Counted from the first letter of the stretch, positions 40,066 to 54,150 are shown. The stretch is DNA of 64,000 nt from Cyprinodon diabolis (GCA_030533445.1 CM060070.1:20960001-21024000), one strand, 5' to 3'. Notes: generated from the letters alone by a model not told the origin. Numbers and translations: made by a program.

Positions 40066-42770
40066 CGGCCCTGAGCACGCATTCATCCATCTGAACTGTT
40101 CGACTTTCTCTCAGCCTTTAAGGGTAAGCTAACTGCAAATACTGGTTTTGGTTTCAAAACTCATTCATATCCTACATCAGATCTGAATGTTTCACTATTT
40201 CAGTTGTGTTTATAACCCATTTTCATCTCTCATTCATCTCATTCATCCCAGCAATCATCCCATCATCCATCCCCTCCTTCATCCCACCTCACCTCACATC
40301 TCTTCACAAACTTTGCTAGACTTTTGCGGCAACTGGTCCTCTTTTGTAGAATTTCGCAGCAAGTGGCCCTTGCCCTCTTTTGGTAAGCCTTCCCGGAACT
40401 GACCTTTTAGTAAGGCTTCACGGCTCATTTCCTCTGTTTCTCCTCTTGCTGTTCTACTTTTTTTTAGGTTTCAATTCAGTCTCTGCCTCCTGAGGAAGCT
40501 GTCATATCGGCCTCAACCTCAGCAATTTTTGGGGGGGGGAAACAGCCCTGTTCTTTGTTCCTGTTCATGCATATCTATCAAAATTAAGCGATATGTTTCC
40601 TGCCGAGGTCTGAGCTCCAAAGACAAAGTAGTTGTATAAATACATTTCTCCTGATTGTCTTTTCTCTTCGTCTGAGTTTTTCAGATTTAAAAAGTGTTTA
40701 TCAGAGAAACAGCCTGGGGGAAGAAACTGCCTCTGTGCAGCTTTGTATCACCACTCTGTATCTGAAGGTCAAGGTCAGTTTATGTCTAGGATGTGTGGTT
40801 CTAGAGAGGCCAGAGTTTTTATACATATAATCAAAAGAAACAGGAGCTAACAGGTTATTTCCAGACATTAAAAGAAAAACATCCTCTCTGTAAAAGTTTG
40901 CAAAGTCACTGTATTATTTCAGTCGAGTATCATCAATCAACAAACGTGAATTTATCAGAAGTTAAGCCAAAAATCTAATACAAATGCAGCAAAACAGGCG
41001 GGTGTGACTTACTTTTAAACTGCACTCCCTGACTGTATTATAGGTAGTGTGGTTATGTAGAGCTGCAACACTATGGAGGGTTGAAAAAAACCATCCATTC
41101 TTTGTTATGACCAAAAATGTAATCAACGCTGGAGCATTCCGGCATTGACTTGGAGGGCATTCATGAAATATTGTATTTTCTGCCCTCTTGTGACGTGATA
41201 GAAAACAAGAACATCCGATTTTCTGAGGCTTTACTCAAAAGCCTTTAAATTTCTTTCTTTTTTTTTTTTTATAAAAAAGCTTTAGTTATTTTTTACCCAC
41301 CCATGTAAATCTTTATTTAAGAATACTTTTTAGTTAGTTTTTCTTCTTGTTGGCCTTCTTTTAAAGAACTATTAGAAAGGGCTCAGCAAGGATTTCTTTT
41401 TTTTCAGCTGTTATTTTCTTGTTTTATAACAGCTTCTTCAGGGCTTCTTCTTGTTCTCTGAGCATTACTATCCATCATGCTGTCTGGTGGCATCTAAAGC
41501 TGTGTGTGCAATGCTGTGAATAAAGGGTTGGATATTTAAAGAATAGTTTTTATAACCTTTTCATATAAAACCCTTAATGAATGTATCAATAATAGGATAA
41601 GTTTTTTAATTAATATCCTGTCTCCACTGTGTCTACTCATTACAGTTCATAGCTGTGGCAAAGAAAACATTATAGTGTGTTTTCACCTCACACCTGGTTT
41701 TTAGATGCTTTTAGTAACCAGGAACTGGAAAATGTAAAATTCTCTGAATGAGAGGAGGTTTTTGAATACACTCATAAAAATAATTCAATGGATTAACTCA
41801 ATTTAATTGGTGGCATTTTTTCCATCCAATTCATTTTTGTTACCTGAACCAAACCAGATTTATCTGAATGGTGGGATTTTATTGAGTCTATTCAACGCGT
41901 TTTTTGTTTGTTAGTTTGTTTCTTTGTTTTTTAAGGAAATTAATACATACTCCAAATTTAAATATGTTTGATTGGTTTAGGTTTCTGTTTACATATATTT
42001 GTTCCCGTATTTATTTTATGTTATGTTCATCTTTTTCTGTTGCGTTTTGATTTTAATTTCCTCGTTGTGTCATACTTTTCCTCTCATTTATGTCCCAACT
42101 TATCAGAATTAGAGTTAATTTCAAAGTGACTCTTAGTTTATTTAAAACTTTTCCTGTACTTAAAGTTTTAAAAATATGATTTAAAATCCTAGTCCACAGT
42201 CATTCTCATTAACATTTTCCCCTAAATTCTTTTGTTATGATATATGTTCACATAATTTATTGGCTGCATCTAAAAATATCCTAGATTTTTTTTTTTCATT
42301 TTTAACATAGATATGAGATAATACAATATAACCTATAATAATTTCCACTATGTCATTGTTCTAGGTCATCAAATCAATTTAGTTTATTCTGTTATATAAG
42401 CTGCCTTCAGTGTGTTTAAAGGTCCAGCAGATGTCAATATTCTGTGAGACAGCATCAACGCAGTATCAATACAGTTTGGCAATGTGTCCATCAGTCAAAA
42501 TGTGACTGTATTGACTCATTCCTACATCCCTGACAACGTTTCACCCGTATTAAGACATAGATGTTCTAATTTAGGGCAGTGAGGTTTGCAATCACTGTTA
42601 GCCTCTTTATTTTTACTTAGATTCTCCTAAATAGAATCCAGTAAAAGTGATATTCCTCAAAGTGACTTTATCATAAAACGTCATTCTCCATTTTGTGGTT
42701 TATCTACTAAATGAAAAATAAATAACTATTTATCTTTATGCAAAATGGTACAGCACTAAACTACACATCA
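40066..42770. other. Repeat-derived and intergenic sequence
   Basis: The first 500 bp continue the pyrimidine-rich character of the region before the LINE, including CATTCATC words near 40228-40280, and may be the rest of the interrupted element. From 40600 onwards the sequence is AT-rich with no recognised gene. Confidence 0.35.
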
Positions 42771-43045
42771 CTTTGACTAAACCATATCCACTGTGGAACA
42801 TGGTGGGGGCAGCATCATGCTGTGGGGAGGCTTTTCTTCAGCAGTGAGAAAGTACCAGGACTTCATTTTAATGGTTTAGATCAAAGTGAATAGTGCCTTA
42901 GGATGGTTCAGTCAAATCTAGGAATAACTTATAGAGACAGAATCCATGTAAATTTGAAAACTGCTCACATGCATTGTATTCCTTCTTCTATTCAGCTCAT
43001 TCCTGTTTTTTTCCAATAACATCATAACAAAATGGGGAAAGGGGG
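42770..43045 (+). mobile_element. Internally deleted Tc1-like transposase fragment
   Basis: CACTGTGGAACATGGTGGGG, GCAGCATCATGCTGTGGGGA and GGCTTTTCTTCAGCAG match the catalytic-core region of teleost Tc1-like transposase genes. The next block, ATGGTTTAGATCAAAG, normally comes much later, so an internal segment is missing. No frame is intact. Confidence 0.65.
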
Positions 43046-44090
43046 CACAGCTTAAGAGAGTAAATGACTATATGCATCATAGCTGTCATTAAAGCAGAAA
43101 AAACATTATCATCCATCCTTTCGAATCATAGATTATTGGTTTCCACTCATCTACTAATCTACACACTCATGTTATAAATGAAATTAAAAGATCTCCCTAA
43201 TTAGTAATAAGTATTTCAATATTTCTTCCATATAGACAAATCAAACAGGTTAAGAGATATGTAATTATTTGTTCTATCTATGCAGTTATTCAGAGCACTT
43301 ACAGAATGTAGAAGAGAGGTGGAGGTTTTAAAAAATCAAGTAAACTGTTCAAGATAGAGCAATGATTATCCACTAGATGGAAGCATTTCTCTATCTAAAG
43401 TAATCAGCTAATCAAAGTCACTCACAGATTAAGATCATTGGCTACAAAACAAACATTTTAACCCATGTCTGACTCATCTTAAGCGTGTTTTTTTTTTTAA
43501 ACTGGTTCCTCTTGAAAAGGAATTGTTAAATGTGAATGAAACCACCTCTAAATGAGTTAGAAAGCCAATTCATTTTTTTTTATGTGGTGTCATTACTACA
43601 AAGTGAGTCATGAGCGTTAGAGAACATCCTGAGTGTGAGGACACCACAGCACCATCTGTGAAAGCTTTGGGACATGCGTTAGCTGGCCAAGCTGTTGATT
43701 TGTTCACTGATCGCCAGAAGGGATTCAAACCGCACGGACGTCACTGAATTCCCCTCAGAAGATCTTCCTTAGTTTAACAGTCTACCTCCAGTGACAGTTA
43801 AATGTCTGCAGACCAAAGGAGGGAATTTCTCATGTGAAGGAGGCTCTAGTGGTAGAGCTGTTGACATGTTGAAGTCTTTTTCAAGTGCAAAGCATTTGAT
43901 GTATGACAAATCAGCTGGACTACAATTATAATAAAGAGATTAAACTGATGCAGCACACACTGGAGACAGTTTAGGGGGAAAAATACACTGCTAAACTGCT
44001 TGGAGGAACTTCTTGAAATTTTACTTCACATTACCAACATCATATCTGCCCTGAAATAAAAGTTGCCACATGTAACTCATTGATTAATGG
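43046..44090. other. Intergenic, no recognised gene
   Basis: Mostly AT-rich. The part near 43610-43760 is GC-richer and contains no repeat I recognise. Minus-strand AATAAA candidates for the gene ending at 45452 lie just beyond, near 44100 and 44165. Confidence 0.35.
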
Positions 44091-45451
44091 ATGGGCTGAG
44101 ATTTATTCAATATTAATATGTTAATTTTGCTGAAAAATATAACATGCCTTTCAGAATTTTACAATTTATTTAATATTACTGCATAAAAACAGTTCTATAT
44201 CTGTTAGTTGGTAGGCCCCATACAGAGTTTTTAAGAAAAAAAAAAGAAGAAAATGAATGATACTCCAATAAAAGGGACTAAAACAACATATGTACTTCAT
44301 CTAATAGTATAAATTCTAAGAAATAAAAATATAAAATCCATCTTTGAAATTAAGCCACTTTAAAGAAAAATGCTTCCAGGTGACGCAATAGCATCTATTT
44401 AGCAAATAAACAGAGGAAGGCACTCCAAAGCCTCGGTCCCACAGAGAAAAAAGATCAGTCCCCATAAGTTAAAGATTGACCATGAGAGAAGTGTTTCAGC
44501 AGATCATAAAGATTTTTCAAGGCTTCACCAGCTAAATTAAATCGAAACCTGAAGTTCAATTAGTGCACGGAAGTCTGGACTACAGTGATGTAGTATGTCA
44601 ACACCATATTTTACCAGTTAAAATAAAAGTGATGAGATTACTATAGGTTTATCTTTTTTCAGTTAAAATATCATCTTTAGCTATGCAAACTTAAGTTTAA
44701 GCTCTTGTGTTCCTTTCTTTTAAGCCTTTTCAGAAAAATTGGACCCTTCTTTCACCCGACAAAAGAGCAGAAACAGCAACAGGTGGGGGATGAGGGCTTC
44801 TTTAATCAGCTAGGGAAAAACATTGTTCATCCTATTACATTTGCTGGCAGTTCATCAAAAACTCATTCAAACTGTCCCAAAATGACAGCTATGAAAAGGA
44901 AAATATTTCTCTTTAAATCAATCATACTGGTAAACTAAAGAGATGATGCATCCCCACAACACACAGGCCTAATTCTGAACTGATGTTCCAATCTTAATAC
45001 AAGCATATTTCTCATCAAGACAAAACAAAAAATAGAACCTGAAGTATTTGATATTTCATTATGTAAAGTTCGGTTTCCAGATAAACAATAAGTTAAACTA
45101 GTCAAAAGGAACAGAAGCATATTCTTAGCCACCCTGAAGTTCACATCACAAAAGATCCCTTCAAACAGAACTTGCCTTGTTTTAAATACATAAAGCATCA
45201 AAGCTCACTGTATTAAAAAAAGTTATAGTAGCAGAAATCTGTTGCTCACTGGAACAAAATCTTCTTTAAAATAGAAAGAGAAAAAGAAACAGTGTCCTTC
45301 AGTCCCTCTCCTCTAACATTTCTCCTTCGGTTAGACATTTACAAAGCAAAACAAACAGTCCACTGTAAGCAACTTTTCCAGCCCAGAGGCTACGGACACG
45401 GGCAGCTTGTTTTTGGAGAAATGAAGGGGGAGAGGGCGGGGGCACAGATGG
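44091..45451 (-). other. Putative 3' UTR of the gene ending at 45452
   Basis: If the terminal exon at 45452-45517 is real, this is its 3' UTR on the minus strand. The first 150 bases are pyrimidine-rich and GC-richer, then composition becomes AT-rich. TTTATT on the plus strand near 44101 and 44165 gives AATAAA on the minus strand, implying a UTR of about 1.3 kb. Confidence 0.3.
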
Positions 45452-45517
45452 TTACACCTTGAGTATGTCTGAGTAAACCCATAGTGAAGGGTCACGGGTC
45501 AGCGGGGAGGACAAGCT
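45452..45517 (-). CDS. Probable terminal coding exon of an unidentified gene (partial)
   Basis: On the minus strand a pyrimidine tract ending in CACCCCGCAG forms a good acceptor at 45520-45518. The exon then reads 21 codons plus TAA in phase 0, ending SPLTRDPSLWVYSDILKV. The sequence is GC-rich in an AT-rich setting and uses ordinary coding-like codons. What follows the stop looks like a 3' UTR. The terminal residues L-K-V could be a class II PDZ ligand, but this is only a pattern. I cannot name the gene. No other exon is recognised up to 64000, so the preceding intron would be large. It could also be chance, though the acceptor, frame and composition agree. Confidence 0.45.
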   Translation of the reverse strand, partial: SLSSPLTRDPSLWVYSDILKV

Positions 45518-45540
45518 CTGCGGGGTGAAGTGGTGGAAGA

Positions 45541-47830
45541 TGACTGAAGAGGCCAAGAAATATTTAAAAGAGCAGCTAAAACATGAAGAAAATATAACAG
45601 CTTAATAAGAGAAGGGAAAAGATGCACCACTCTGTTAAAATAAAAAAAGATTTGATTCAATATAAGGAGTCAGACAGTTCTAAAATGTGAAAATCTAAAA
45701 GAAAAAAAAATAAGTTTTACAAATAAATAAATCTTCTGGGGTTGTTTAATTTTGTGACCCGCTGTGCTCTATAAAAAGTTTTAGTCAACTTTCTGTTACA
45801 TTTTTGTATGAAAATCTTTATGTAGCATCCTCAAACCTATTCACAAAATTTCTTGCAATCAGCATGTCAATTTTACTACAATACCAAATAGTATATTTGA
45901 GTGATTTAAGTTTCTCCTAAAAAAGAAAAAGGGGCCCTATTTTGATTTCCATGGTACAGTGGGTTTGTGCTTATATGACTTTGGGAGAATACGGGGGAGG
46001 TGCAGCTGCAGTAAAATCATCAAAAGATGACACTTTAAATAGATTTAAATAGAATTTTAGCCTTTTAAATGTATTATTTTACACATGTGAAATTCAGTCT
46101 TCCTGATGAACTAAATGAAGAAAAAACCTGATGAAAAAAAAAATAATGTTAGAAATGTAAATATACAGTCATATGTTTATATTACTATTCTTTAATGTAT
46201 TTATTACTGTTTTCAAGGCTGCATTTTAAGAAAAATGAATTGTGTAGAGCTGTTTTAAATGAACTTTCTTTTTGTTTTTTGTGTGTACAAGTTGTTCTAT
46301 ATTACCACACCAAGCCAGCTACCTATTCAACAATAGACTGCCAGAGACTGTGAGCTGATGGACTATTAATGACTACTAATTAAGTGGTGCCCAATAATGT
46401 AATTTATTTTAACATGACAAAGTCTGTTCATTTTTACCATAAATTAGATTGAAAGTTTAGTAACTGCAGTAGCTAAGGAGTGCAAATGCCCTGTAAATAC
46501 ATAAATGAGCAGCAAATTAAAAAAGTACTGCAGACACAAAAAAAAGACCACTACACAAAAACCTTTGCAATAGAAGGAAATAGAGAGCCCCAAAGTGCAA
46601 AAATGTTGCAAACACAAACCTGTCAGAAATGCATATTAGATTGTGATGATAAAATACTCAATATGTATTGAAAGGAAAATGCTGCAGTTAGCAAAATGAC
46701 CTGTAAGTTAAGGAAAACTGCAATCTAGCTCAGTTTAACATTGCAGATCACTAGGGGCGACAATCCTTAACTTATATCAGACAGGAACATAAAACGTACG
46801 ATGAACGGATGTCTTTGTACCCCTAGCAAAAACATATAAGGGGACAGAGGACATTTTGGGGGATAGAAATAAAATAATATTTTTATTTAAATCCTTTTAA
46901 ACCACCTAATCTCTCTAAGCATTATACATTTGTCTTAAGGGTTTGGTCCCATAGGAGTTGTTCATTGTTCTACTCTAGCATCTGGAGCACTACTATATTC
47001 CAGGCTTTTTGCAGCTTTACTTAACTTTCATTTGTTGTTGCTACTTGCGATTTTTCTCTGGGGGTATCATTTATGTAATTACACTTTGCTGGTCTACATT
47101 TTCTGAGATTGCATCATTCTTTTTCTCTTTCTCCTCCACATGTGTATTGTTTGTTCGTTAATTTTTTTTTTGTGTTGGTATCATTTTAATTTCAATTCAA
47201 TTCAGTTTATTTATATAGCGCTAAATTCACAACACATGTCATCTCAAGGCACTTTACAGTTCAACCAGATCATACAGTCAAATTTTAGTGATTACCAGTC
47301 GCATGTTTGTTTTGCAGTACTTTTGTATTTACTGCAGATTTATGCATTTGCAGTGCATTTGCACCTCTCGGTTGTATTACAACATAAGACCGACCTAAAA
47401 TATAAATAAAAATAAAAAAGCCATTATCCAATTCGGCTTACTTTTAAAAAGTTGGAAGTGAGTTTTAGGGAGTCTGAAAACAACAAAATAAGGGTTTTAT
47501 GTTATTTTTATTTTGACAGTTTGTGTGACATTTCTCTCAAATAACCTCACATTGTTTAAACTAAGACCAAACTGTAGAGGTAAAAATGAATGTTTAAATC
47601 TCTGAGAGACCCAGCTTGCATTTTGCAGTCAGCTGACATTGAGTTGTCATGCACCATTTTCCCCTGAACACAAAGACGATTCTATGCTGTCGAGGTAATG
47701 GCCTTGTCTGAAAATGCTTCAGTCCTAATATTTCTAAAAGTCTAAAACATCAGAGGACCTTGTCCCTGTCTGGTGACGTTTTATGATGCAAATCTTGGAG
47801 ATGAAAAGACCAGGTTTTGAATTGCTGGCC
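45541..47830. other. Non-coding, AT-rich, no recognised exon
   Basis: Probably intron of the minus-strand gene ending at 45452, if that gene is real. Apart from the LINE/SINE tail at 47188-47280 I see no recognisable feature. Confidence 0.35.
47188..47280 (-). repeat. Teleost LINE/SINE 3'-end fragment
   Basis: TTCAATTCAATTCAGTTTAT, TTATATAGCGCTAAATTCAC and CATCTCAAGGCACTTTACAG are the reverse of a very common fish retroelement tail (GCGCTATATAAATAAA... then TTGAATTGAA repeats). Only the last ~90 bp are present. Confidence 0.65.
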
Positions 47831-48850
47831 TTGGCCACATTAATTGCATTACCCCCCTCTGAACTCCAGGCATGCAGCCACATAAAAGAAAGCAACAGAA
47901 AGAAATGAGAAAAGGCAGCAACCTTCTCATCCGCAAGATATTTTCACAGTGGGTGGAAAGATTTCGAAAAAGCAAAAGTTATGCACTCAGGTCTTCATCC
48001 TCTTGGCTTCAGTTCCACCCACAGGCCACAAAAAGTGAGAGGAACCAGAGAAAACATCTAGCAATGTCATTAATTCACCAATTACTACCTCTAATTGCTG
48101 CCTCCTGAGGAGGTTAAGGAGAATCGCCAGTGGCTCCCTGGGTGCGGCTGACTGGCTCTCTGCCAAGATGTCATCTACTCTGAGCTATAATCGAGTTATC
48201 ATATCAACAAATCTCTCATCAGGGGCCCCACAGCTGACACTTCCAAAGAGACACCCGCGGGGAGGCTACAAATTTTCTAGCACTAAGATGCTGGAGACAG
48301 CGACAGTCCAAGTTACCTCCAGCTTTAGTTTAACCTCCCCCTGGGAGGACACTCTAACTGGACACTTGGGCCTGGAGAACAAGGGGAAAGGGAGTGCATA
48401 CAATTTAGTGAAGGGTTGGTGTGTGGATGCACTGTGGCATGCTCTGGAGCTTAGAAGCAAAAGAGGCCCCATGTGGTGCTGTTGCAGGACAGGGGTCAGA
48501 CTTTAAGAGCCAGCCTGGCCTTACCCTGGGAATGGGTTAATCTACTGTTAACTCGGGGTCATTGATGGCCCTCTGCTCTCATACATCACCACTGAGAGCA
48601 TATATTCCCTGTCAGAAAGGCTGCAGATTGGCTCCGTCCATGGGGAGAACAAGCCTCCACCCTCACTACGTCAGGCAGGTGTCATCAAAGATCCGCTGGG
48701 GGGTTTCACCAATCTGTTTATGTTTTTTGTCTCATTTTGGAATTAGAGCGGGGATCTAACTTGTCATAAAAGTTCAGTTTAATTGCCCACTAACAAAGGG
48801 CGGCGGTGTTTAATTTTCAACAATAGTAATTGCTGTTTATATTGAGCATG
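47830..48850. promoter_or_regulatory. Candidate conserved non-coding block A
   Basis: GC content and sequence complexity rise compared with the AT-rich flanks, without a recognisable exon or repeat. It holds clustered homeodomain-like words (TTAATTCACCAATTACTACC, CTCTAATTGCTG, TAATTGCTG) and SOX-like words (AACAAAGGG, AACAATAG). Frames are open on both strands without splice logic. Regulatory function is inferred from composition only. Confidence 0.3.
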
Positions 48851-50589
48851 TGTATACAGCTCAGCAGAGACGCATCATGTGAGATAAAGCGGTTAGCTTA
48901 ACCTGGTTTGTGTTTATTGCTAACTCCTTATGAAACCCAAGGCTGCATAAAAGCCCCCCTATTTATATAAATCACAAATTGTATTTCTTAACATTGATTG
49001 AAGATTCCCACAGAAGCTACATCCTGATTCACACCACTTCAATCTTTATACATTTTGTCCCATTACAATTTATTCTTTTATTTCTTGCAATTATTTTATC
49101 AGGATTGTAGCAACACAAAAAGTTAATCTTTGGAAAATATCTTCTTTTGACAATCAAAATGTTTTTGAAGGATGGTTTGCATTTTTATGGATTCCACCTG
49201 TTAAATCAATGGTTTTTCAAGCCACCTTTCACGTCTTCACCTGCAAGTCTTTTTGGGTATGTCTCAGAGCTTTGCTGTTTTAAAATGACACACAATGGTA
49301 GCTTGGCATTTTGTTTTTGTATTTTTAAAATATCAAATCAATATAAGTAGCACTGCCTTCATCCGATGAATCATTCTTTGGGTTAAGGGTACAAAAAAAT
49401 TATCAAGAAATGTCAGAATTGACAGTGGGAAAAACATAGGCTTGTTATCTTACCGATTTTGAAATCCAATAGGACTGTTGCTTGTTTACATTAAAGTCAA
49501 AGCTTCGGTGTTAAACTACATATTTTTGGGTTAAAATGCTGTTTTATTGCCTTCATACCTAAAATGTAAAGAAAAAACACAAACCTAAGTTTGTATTGCT
49601 AAGAGTTCTTAACTTGCTATAGCTTTTCCCAACATGTAATGGGAACACAGCAAAATTTTTATCTTGTGTCATATGCTGGTGAAGATTAACAGTCATCCAG
49701 GTCATAGTCATTCCAAAAATAGCAAATTAAAAACAATTCACTGGAATTTCTTTCAAAGTTTGAAGATGTTTCACTTCCCATCCAGGAAGCTTTTTCAATT
49801 TAAAATGTCAGGAATATCTTCCGAGTATTTATACAGTAGCCCAACAAAGCCTTGTTTTTGTTTTGAAAACATGCAAATTGAAAAAATTGAAAAAGCTTAT
49901 TGGATGGGAAGCGAAAAATCTTCAAACTTGGAACCAAAATTCCAGTGGATTTTATTTTTTTGGAATTCATCTTGTATCATTATTTGATCTATGTTCTGAC
50001 CTCAGAACATATATATAGGAAATCATCTGTTTTGCTGTTTCAGAAGTAAATACACCCAGAAATTGTTCTTGGTACTGTTTGAACTATACATTTACAGCGC
50101 AACAAAATCACAAAACCTTTGAAAGGTTGAATTTTGTCCCAGAACTTGATAAGCTTGGATCATCAGGATCACATTCTCTGGTGTTTTGCTGCTACAAACA
50201 ATGTCCTTTATTAGCTCCCTCCATCTTTTCACTAATCCAGCCTTCATGCATTTACACAGTTTGATGGAGCCACTGCCAATTTTCACAGATGGACCGGTGT
50301 CAATGGGATGCATTGTCAGTTTTTCTCAGCATGTATATTAAGATATTCATTTATATACTTCTATTCCAAATAATGCCCTTCTTTAAGTCTATCTGTCAGA
50401 TACAGTCCTATTGAAATACACATGAAGTCTGGGGTTGCAATGAGAAAAATATGTTAAAAAAGTTAGATGTAGAGATGGTTTTTGGAAAAACTGGACATTG
50501 ATGTGCTGACAGAGCATACAGGCCTGAACATTCCCTGAATCCACAAGAGCTTTAAAACAATGCAATAGGGGTGATTCCTGGCTCAGCAG

Positions 50590-52130
50590 ACGCACGAACA
50601 GCCACCAGCACACACGTACACCACCTTTATTATCTTCACCCGCATTCACACTCCTGTTAGTGGAGATGAAATCAAAAGGGTTTATTGTTTGAGCTTGTGA
50701 TAAGATTCCTATCCGCCCTGGGTGCTGAGTAGAGGCTCAATGAAGTACAGAGAGGAGCCTCTAATCGACCTGACCTGCTTCGCTTGTTACTCTCTCTCAT
50801 GCACTCATTAATCGAATTACCTATTCATCGACGAGTGGAGAGTGGACTAAATTAGCCTCTTCGCTCTGCTACCTCTTGTCCCTGAGAGTCTCCATAGTAC
50901 CTCAATGACTGGTTTCCATTGTTTGCGCCTCGGTCTCTCTGGGCCTGTGAAAGTGGGAGGGGGGGCGGGAGTCCAGGGCAGGTATCGAGCAGCCACAGGG
51001 GGGCTAACCTTTGACCCTGTTTGGTGAGGGAACCCGGGTCTATCCAGCCACACAATACTTCCAGCGTATAGCCCTTCATGGCTGCCTGCTGCTACCCACA
51101 ATGAAGTCCTTTGCTGGGGTCTCTCTGGGTAGAAAGGCCCCCTGGAGCGCTGACTGCTTTCCGGAGGTCTTTCACCATTTTTTCCTTCTCCAGCTCTGGT
51201 TGGGGAGAGGGAAAAAAACTCAGTAACACAGAAGACACAAGAGAAACAATGGTCTTTAGAAGGGCATCTTAACCCTCAGCAAACAGTGTCAACATCTGTG
51301 GGGAAGCCCATGGATAGATGGACGCTGTTTGCCACAGCCAGGAAAAAGGCCTTTCCTTGTGGGCAGTCAAAATGAAAAGGCTACAGTATTGTTTTGTTGG
51401 GCATGAGAAGGATTTGGTCCCCCATCTTTTTTCAGCCAGAGTTGAACCATGCCGTGGTGCCGATGAAGCAATTTGGTCTCGGTGGAGATCTGGGGCAAAA
51501 GGTGAAGCAAAAGCCTCAGAGCAGGGGCCTTTATTCCCATGGCCCACTCTTTCTGTGAGGTGAAACAGATTATTGTCGAGCACATCCAGCAATAAAATGC
51601 ATCAAAGTCGACGGGGAGCGTGGCCCGGATTGAAGAAGTGAAGGGTTGATGTTATGAGGAGAGGAAGAACATGGACATATGTAGTGTGTGCGTGTCTATG
51701 TGTGTGTTGAGGCCACACACCAGCAGAGACGCGTGGGAGTGGATTGGATTCTTATGTGCCGTCTGGGAAAGACACTGTCCCTCTCTCTACTCTTCTATCT
51801 GCTTCCTTCTGAAGCGTGCGGTCTGCTCTCATGTGAACATACAGCAGCATAAAGGGTCTCTTCATCTCTCTTTGCAGTCTCTCTCTTGCATCCTGAAGTG
51901 AAAAGGATTCTTTCACCGAGGCCCCGAGGTCTAATTCCCAGTCATTCCAATTTATCAGTTACTGCCAATTGGAGCTAACCGGGAGCTTGTGGGAATCCAG
52001 GTGCTTATCATTAATGCTGCGTCTTTGCGGTGTGTGAGGATTCGCTGCAGGAACTGTGTGTCATGTTCTTGCATGACGGCAATAGGGGGCTTCGTCAAAC
52101 TGTGCTTCTCATGGAGTCACAGCATGTAGA
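50590..52130. promoter_or_regulatory. Candidate conserved non-coding blocks B (cluster)
   Basis: Three GC-richer pieces (about 50590-51130, 51290-51600 and 51900-52130) lie between AT-rich DNA. They include CATTAATCGAATTACC, TTTATCAGTTACTGCCAATT and TTATCATTAATGCTGCG words. Overlapping frames on both strands look like by-products of stop-poor composition. No exon or transposon is recognised. Confidence 0.3.
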
Positions 52131-53984
52131 CACACACGCCCACACATGTGGATGCATATAGACATGCCTGCGGTGAATCTTTTGCAGACTGTCGTCAGAC
52201 CAAAACATCCAGTAGCACTTTTAAAAAAATATATCATTGGAGTTTGTAACTTAAACTTCCTCTGCTTGGTGATCTATCTTTCTCCTGCTTCACTCACATA
52301 TGCTTTTACTTAGCTTATACTAAAACTGTTTTATCAATGGCTACTTTAAACGTCATCAGGATAAGCATATAGTTTTAAATCATAATACAAAAAAAAGCAC
52401 ATTTGAAACCCTTTAAAATAAAATGGGCTTTATGATGAACAAAGACAGGCTGTGGCTTGCTGTCTCGTCTGGGACCCAAATCTCCCAGAAAAGCCACATC
52501 CTGAAAAGTCATGGCCGCAATAAATGTATAACCCGGGTTAGATTTCCAGCAGGAAGTTTTAGAAGTGACACAACTAGACACATTCATGCTGAGATCAAAG
52601 CTGGAGTTACATGAATATCTGAGCAGGCGTAGAAATGTCAGCTTTTCTTGTACATTCAGCATTTTCATGGTGGGGAGATTTTTCACAGCTTAAATTCCTA
52701 CTTAATCAAAATGCAGAGATACAGCTGTATGCTTGATTTCCCTATCCTTCACTTAAGAGGCCTAAGTCCATGTTTGAAAATTATTTAGAAATTCCAAAGA
52801 AATTTTAAAGATGTTTCAAAATAAATCTGTAAAGGTAATGAAATTAAACTTTGCAAAGGACCTTACATAGTAAAACTTTGAAAGTTTTATCTTTTTTTTT
52901 TTTTTTTGATGCATACGTGTGTATTTAGCATCCCTGAGTCAATATACAGGACATATTTTACACCTAGTAAAGGTGGAAGTCTTTGGAGATACATCTCCGT
53001 TAGTTTTGCACATCTACAAACTTTTATTTTTGTGTCTTATATATTACAAAATACCCCAACCTCAGTCAACATGAATCATGGCAATCTTTTAAATATAATT
53101 TTTCACATCTTTCAATAGATTCTCTGTATGTTGTGTAATCCTTTTTGATACATGACAATGCCATGCAATGTAAGAAATTTCATCTACCGCACATTTATGT
53201 GCCGTGTTTGTGATATTCTATCATATAAACATCCTGATAACATACAGAACTGGCTCTACAAAGATATTGGTACATAAACACCCACATTAAGAACACTTAT
53301 TTCCTGTTTCTATGGGGAAATACACCAAAACCATGAATGGCACATAAAAGAAAACTGTTTCTATGAGTTTTTTCAGCCTTCAGGGACACTGCAGGGGGTC
53401 GAGGAAGGATGAATGCCAACAGCTAGCGTCTTCAGCTTTTCAGTGAACCAGTTAGTAATGTTCATTAGTGCACCTAGAGAGAGTGCAGGAAGCATGAATG
53501 GGGAGGTGCACATTTTCTTCTGTAACTCTTTGCCAGGAAGGGTCCGGTAACATTAGATATGGCTGACCTGAGGTGAATGTTGGCTTTAAGTTAGGGGACA
53601 GAGTGCCAAAGCGGGGGGTAAAGAGAGGACGAGAGGGAGCACACTCCAATCTTATAATCTCTTGTATTCTCTCCTCCTTGCTGCTCTTTATTTCCAGCAC
53701 GCCGCTCCCTTTCCATCTCCTTGCTGGTTAAGCTACTTAAGGCCAAATTACAGTTATTGCATGTAGAGGTGGTCTTTCAACTCAATGTTCTCACCAGCAC
53801 AAGACCTAGTTAATAAAAGTCTGCCTCTCGTACAATTTTTTTGGACTGGATGTGAAACTAAGTAGTGCACAATTGTGAAGTGGAAGCTGTACATGTTTTA
53901 AGATATTTACTCTCTATTAGAGCAATAATATAAAGTACTGCCATAGCAAGGGTTTAGATCAAAACATGTTTGTTTGTTTGAAAG

Positions 53985-54150
53985 TTCAGACCTAAATCTG
54001 AAAGACAATCTGTGTCAGGTTCTGGACATAGGTGTTAAAAAATGCTGTGTGTCCAATTTCACTAGGGAGAATGGTAAAAAGGTTTCACCTTCAGGTGTGT
54101 AAAGCTGGTGGAGACATCCCCCGAAACACATCTAGCTGCACAAATCTACA
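53985..54150 (+). mobile_element. Tc1-like transposase 3' fragment
   Basis: GTTCAGACCTAAATCTGAAA, then AGCTGGTGGAGACATCCCCC, correspond to the PDLNPIE and LV.TMPKR-type segments at the end of teleost Tc1-like transposase genes, in the correct order. It is decayed and truncated on both sides. Confidence 0.5.

Noticed and set aside
51269..51592. 107-codon minus-strand frame
   Set aside because: Overlaps an 81-codon plus-strand frame in a stop-poor GC-rich block; neither resembles a known protein.
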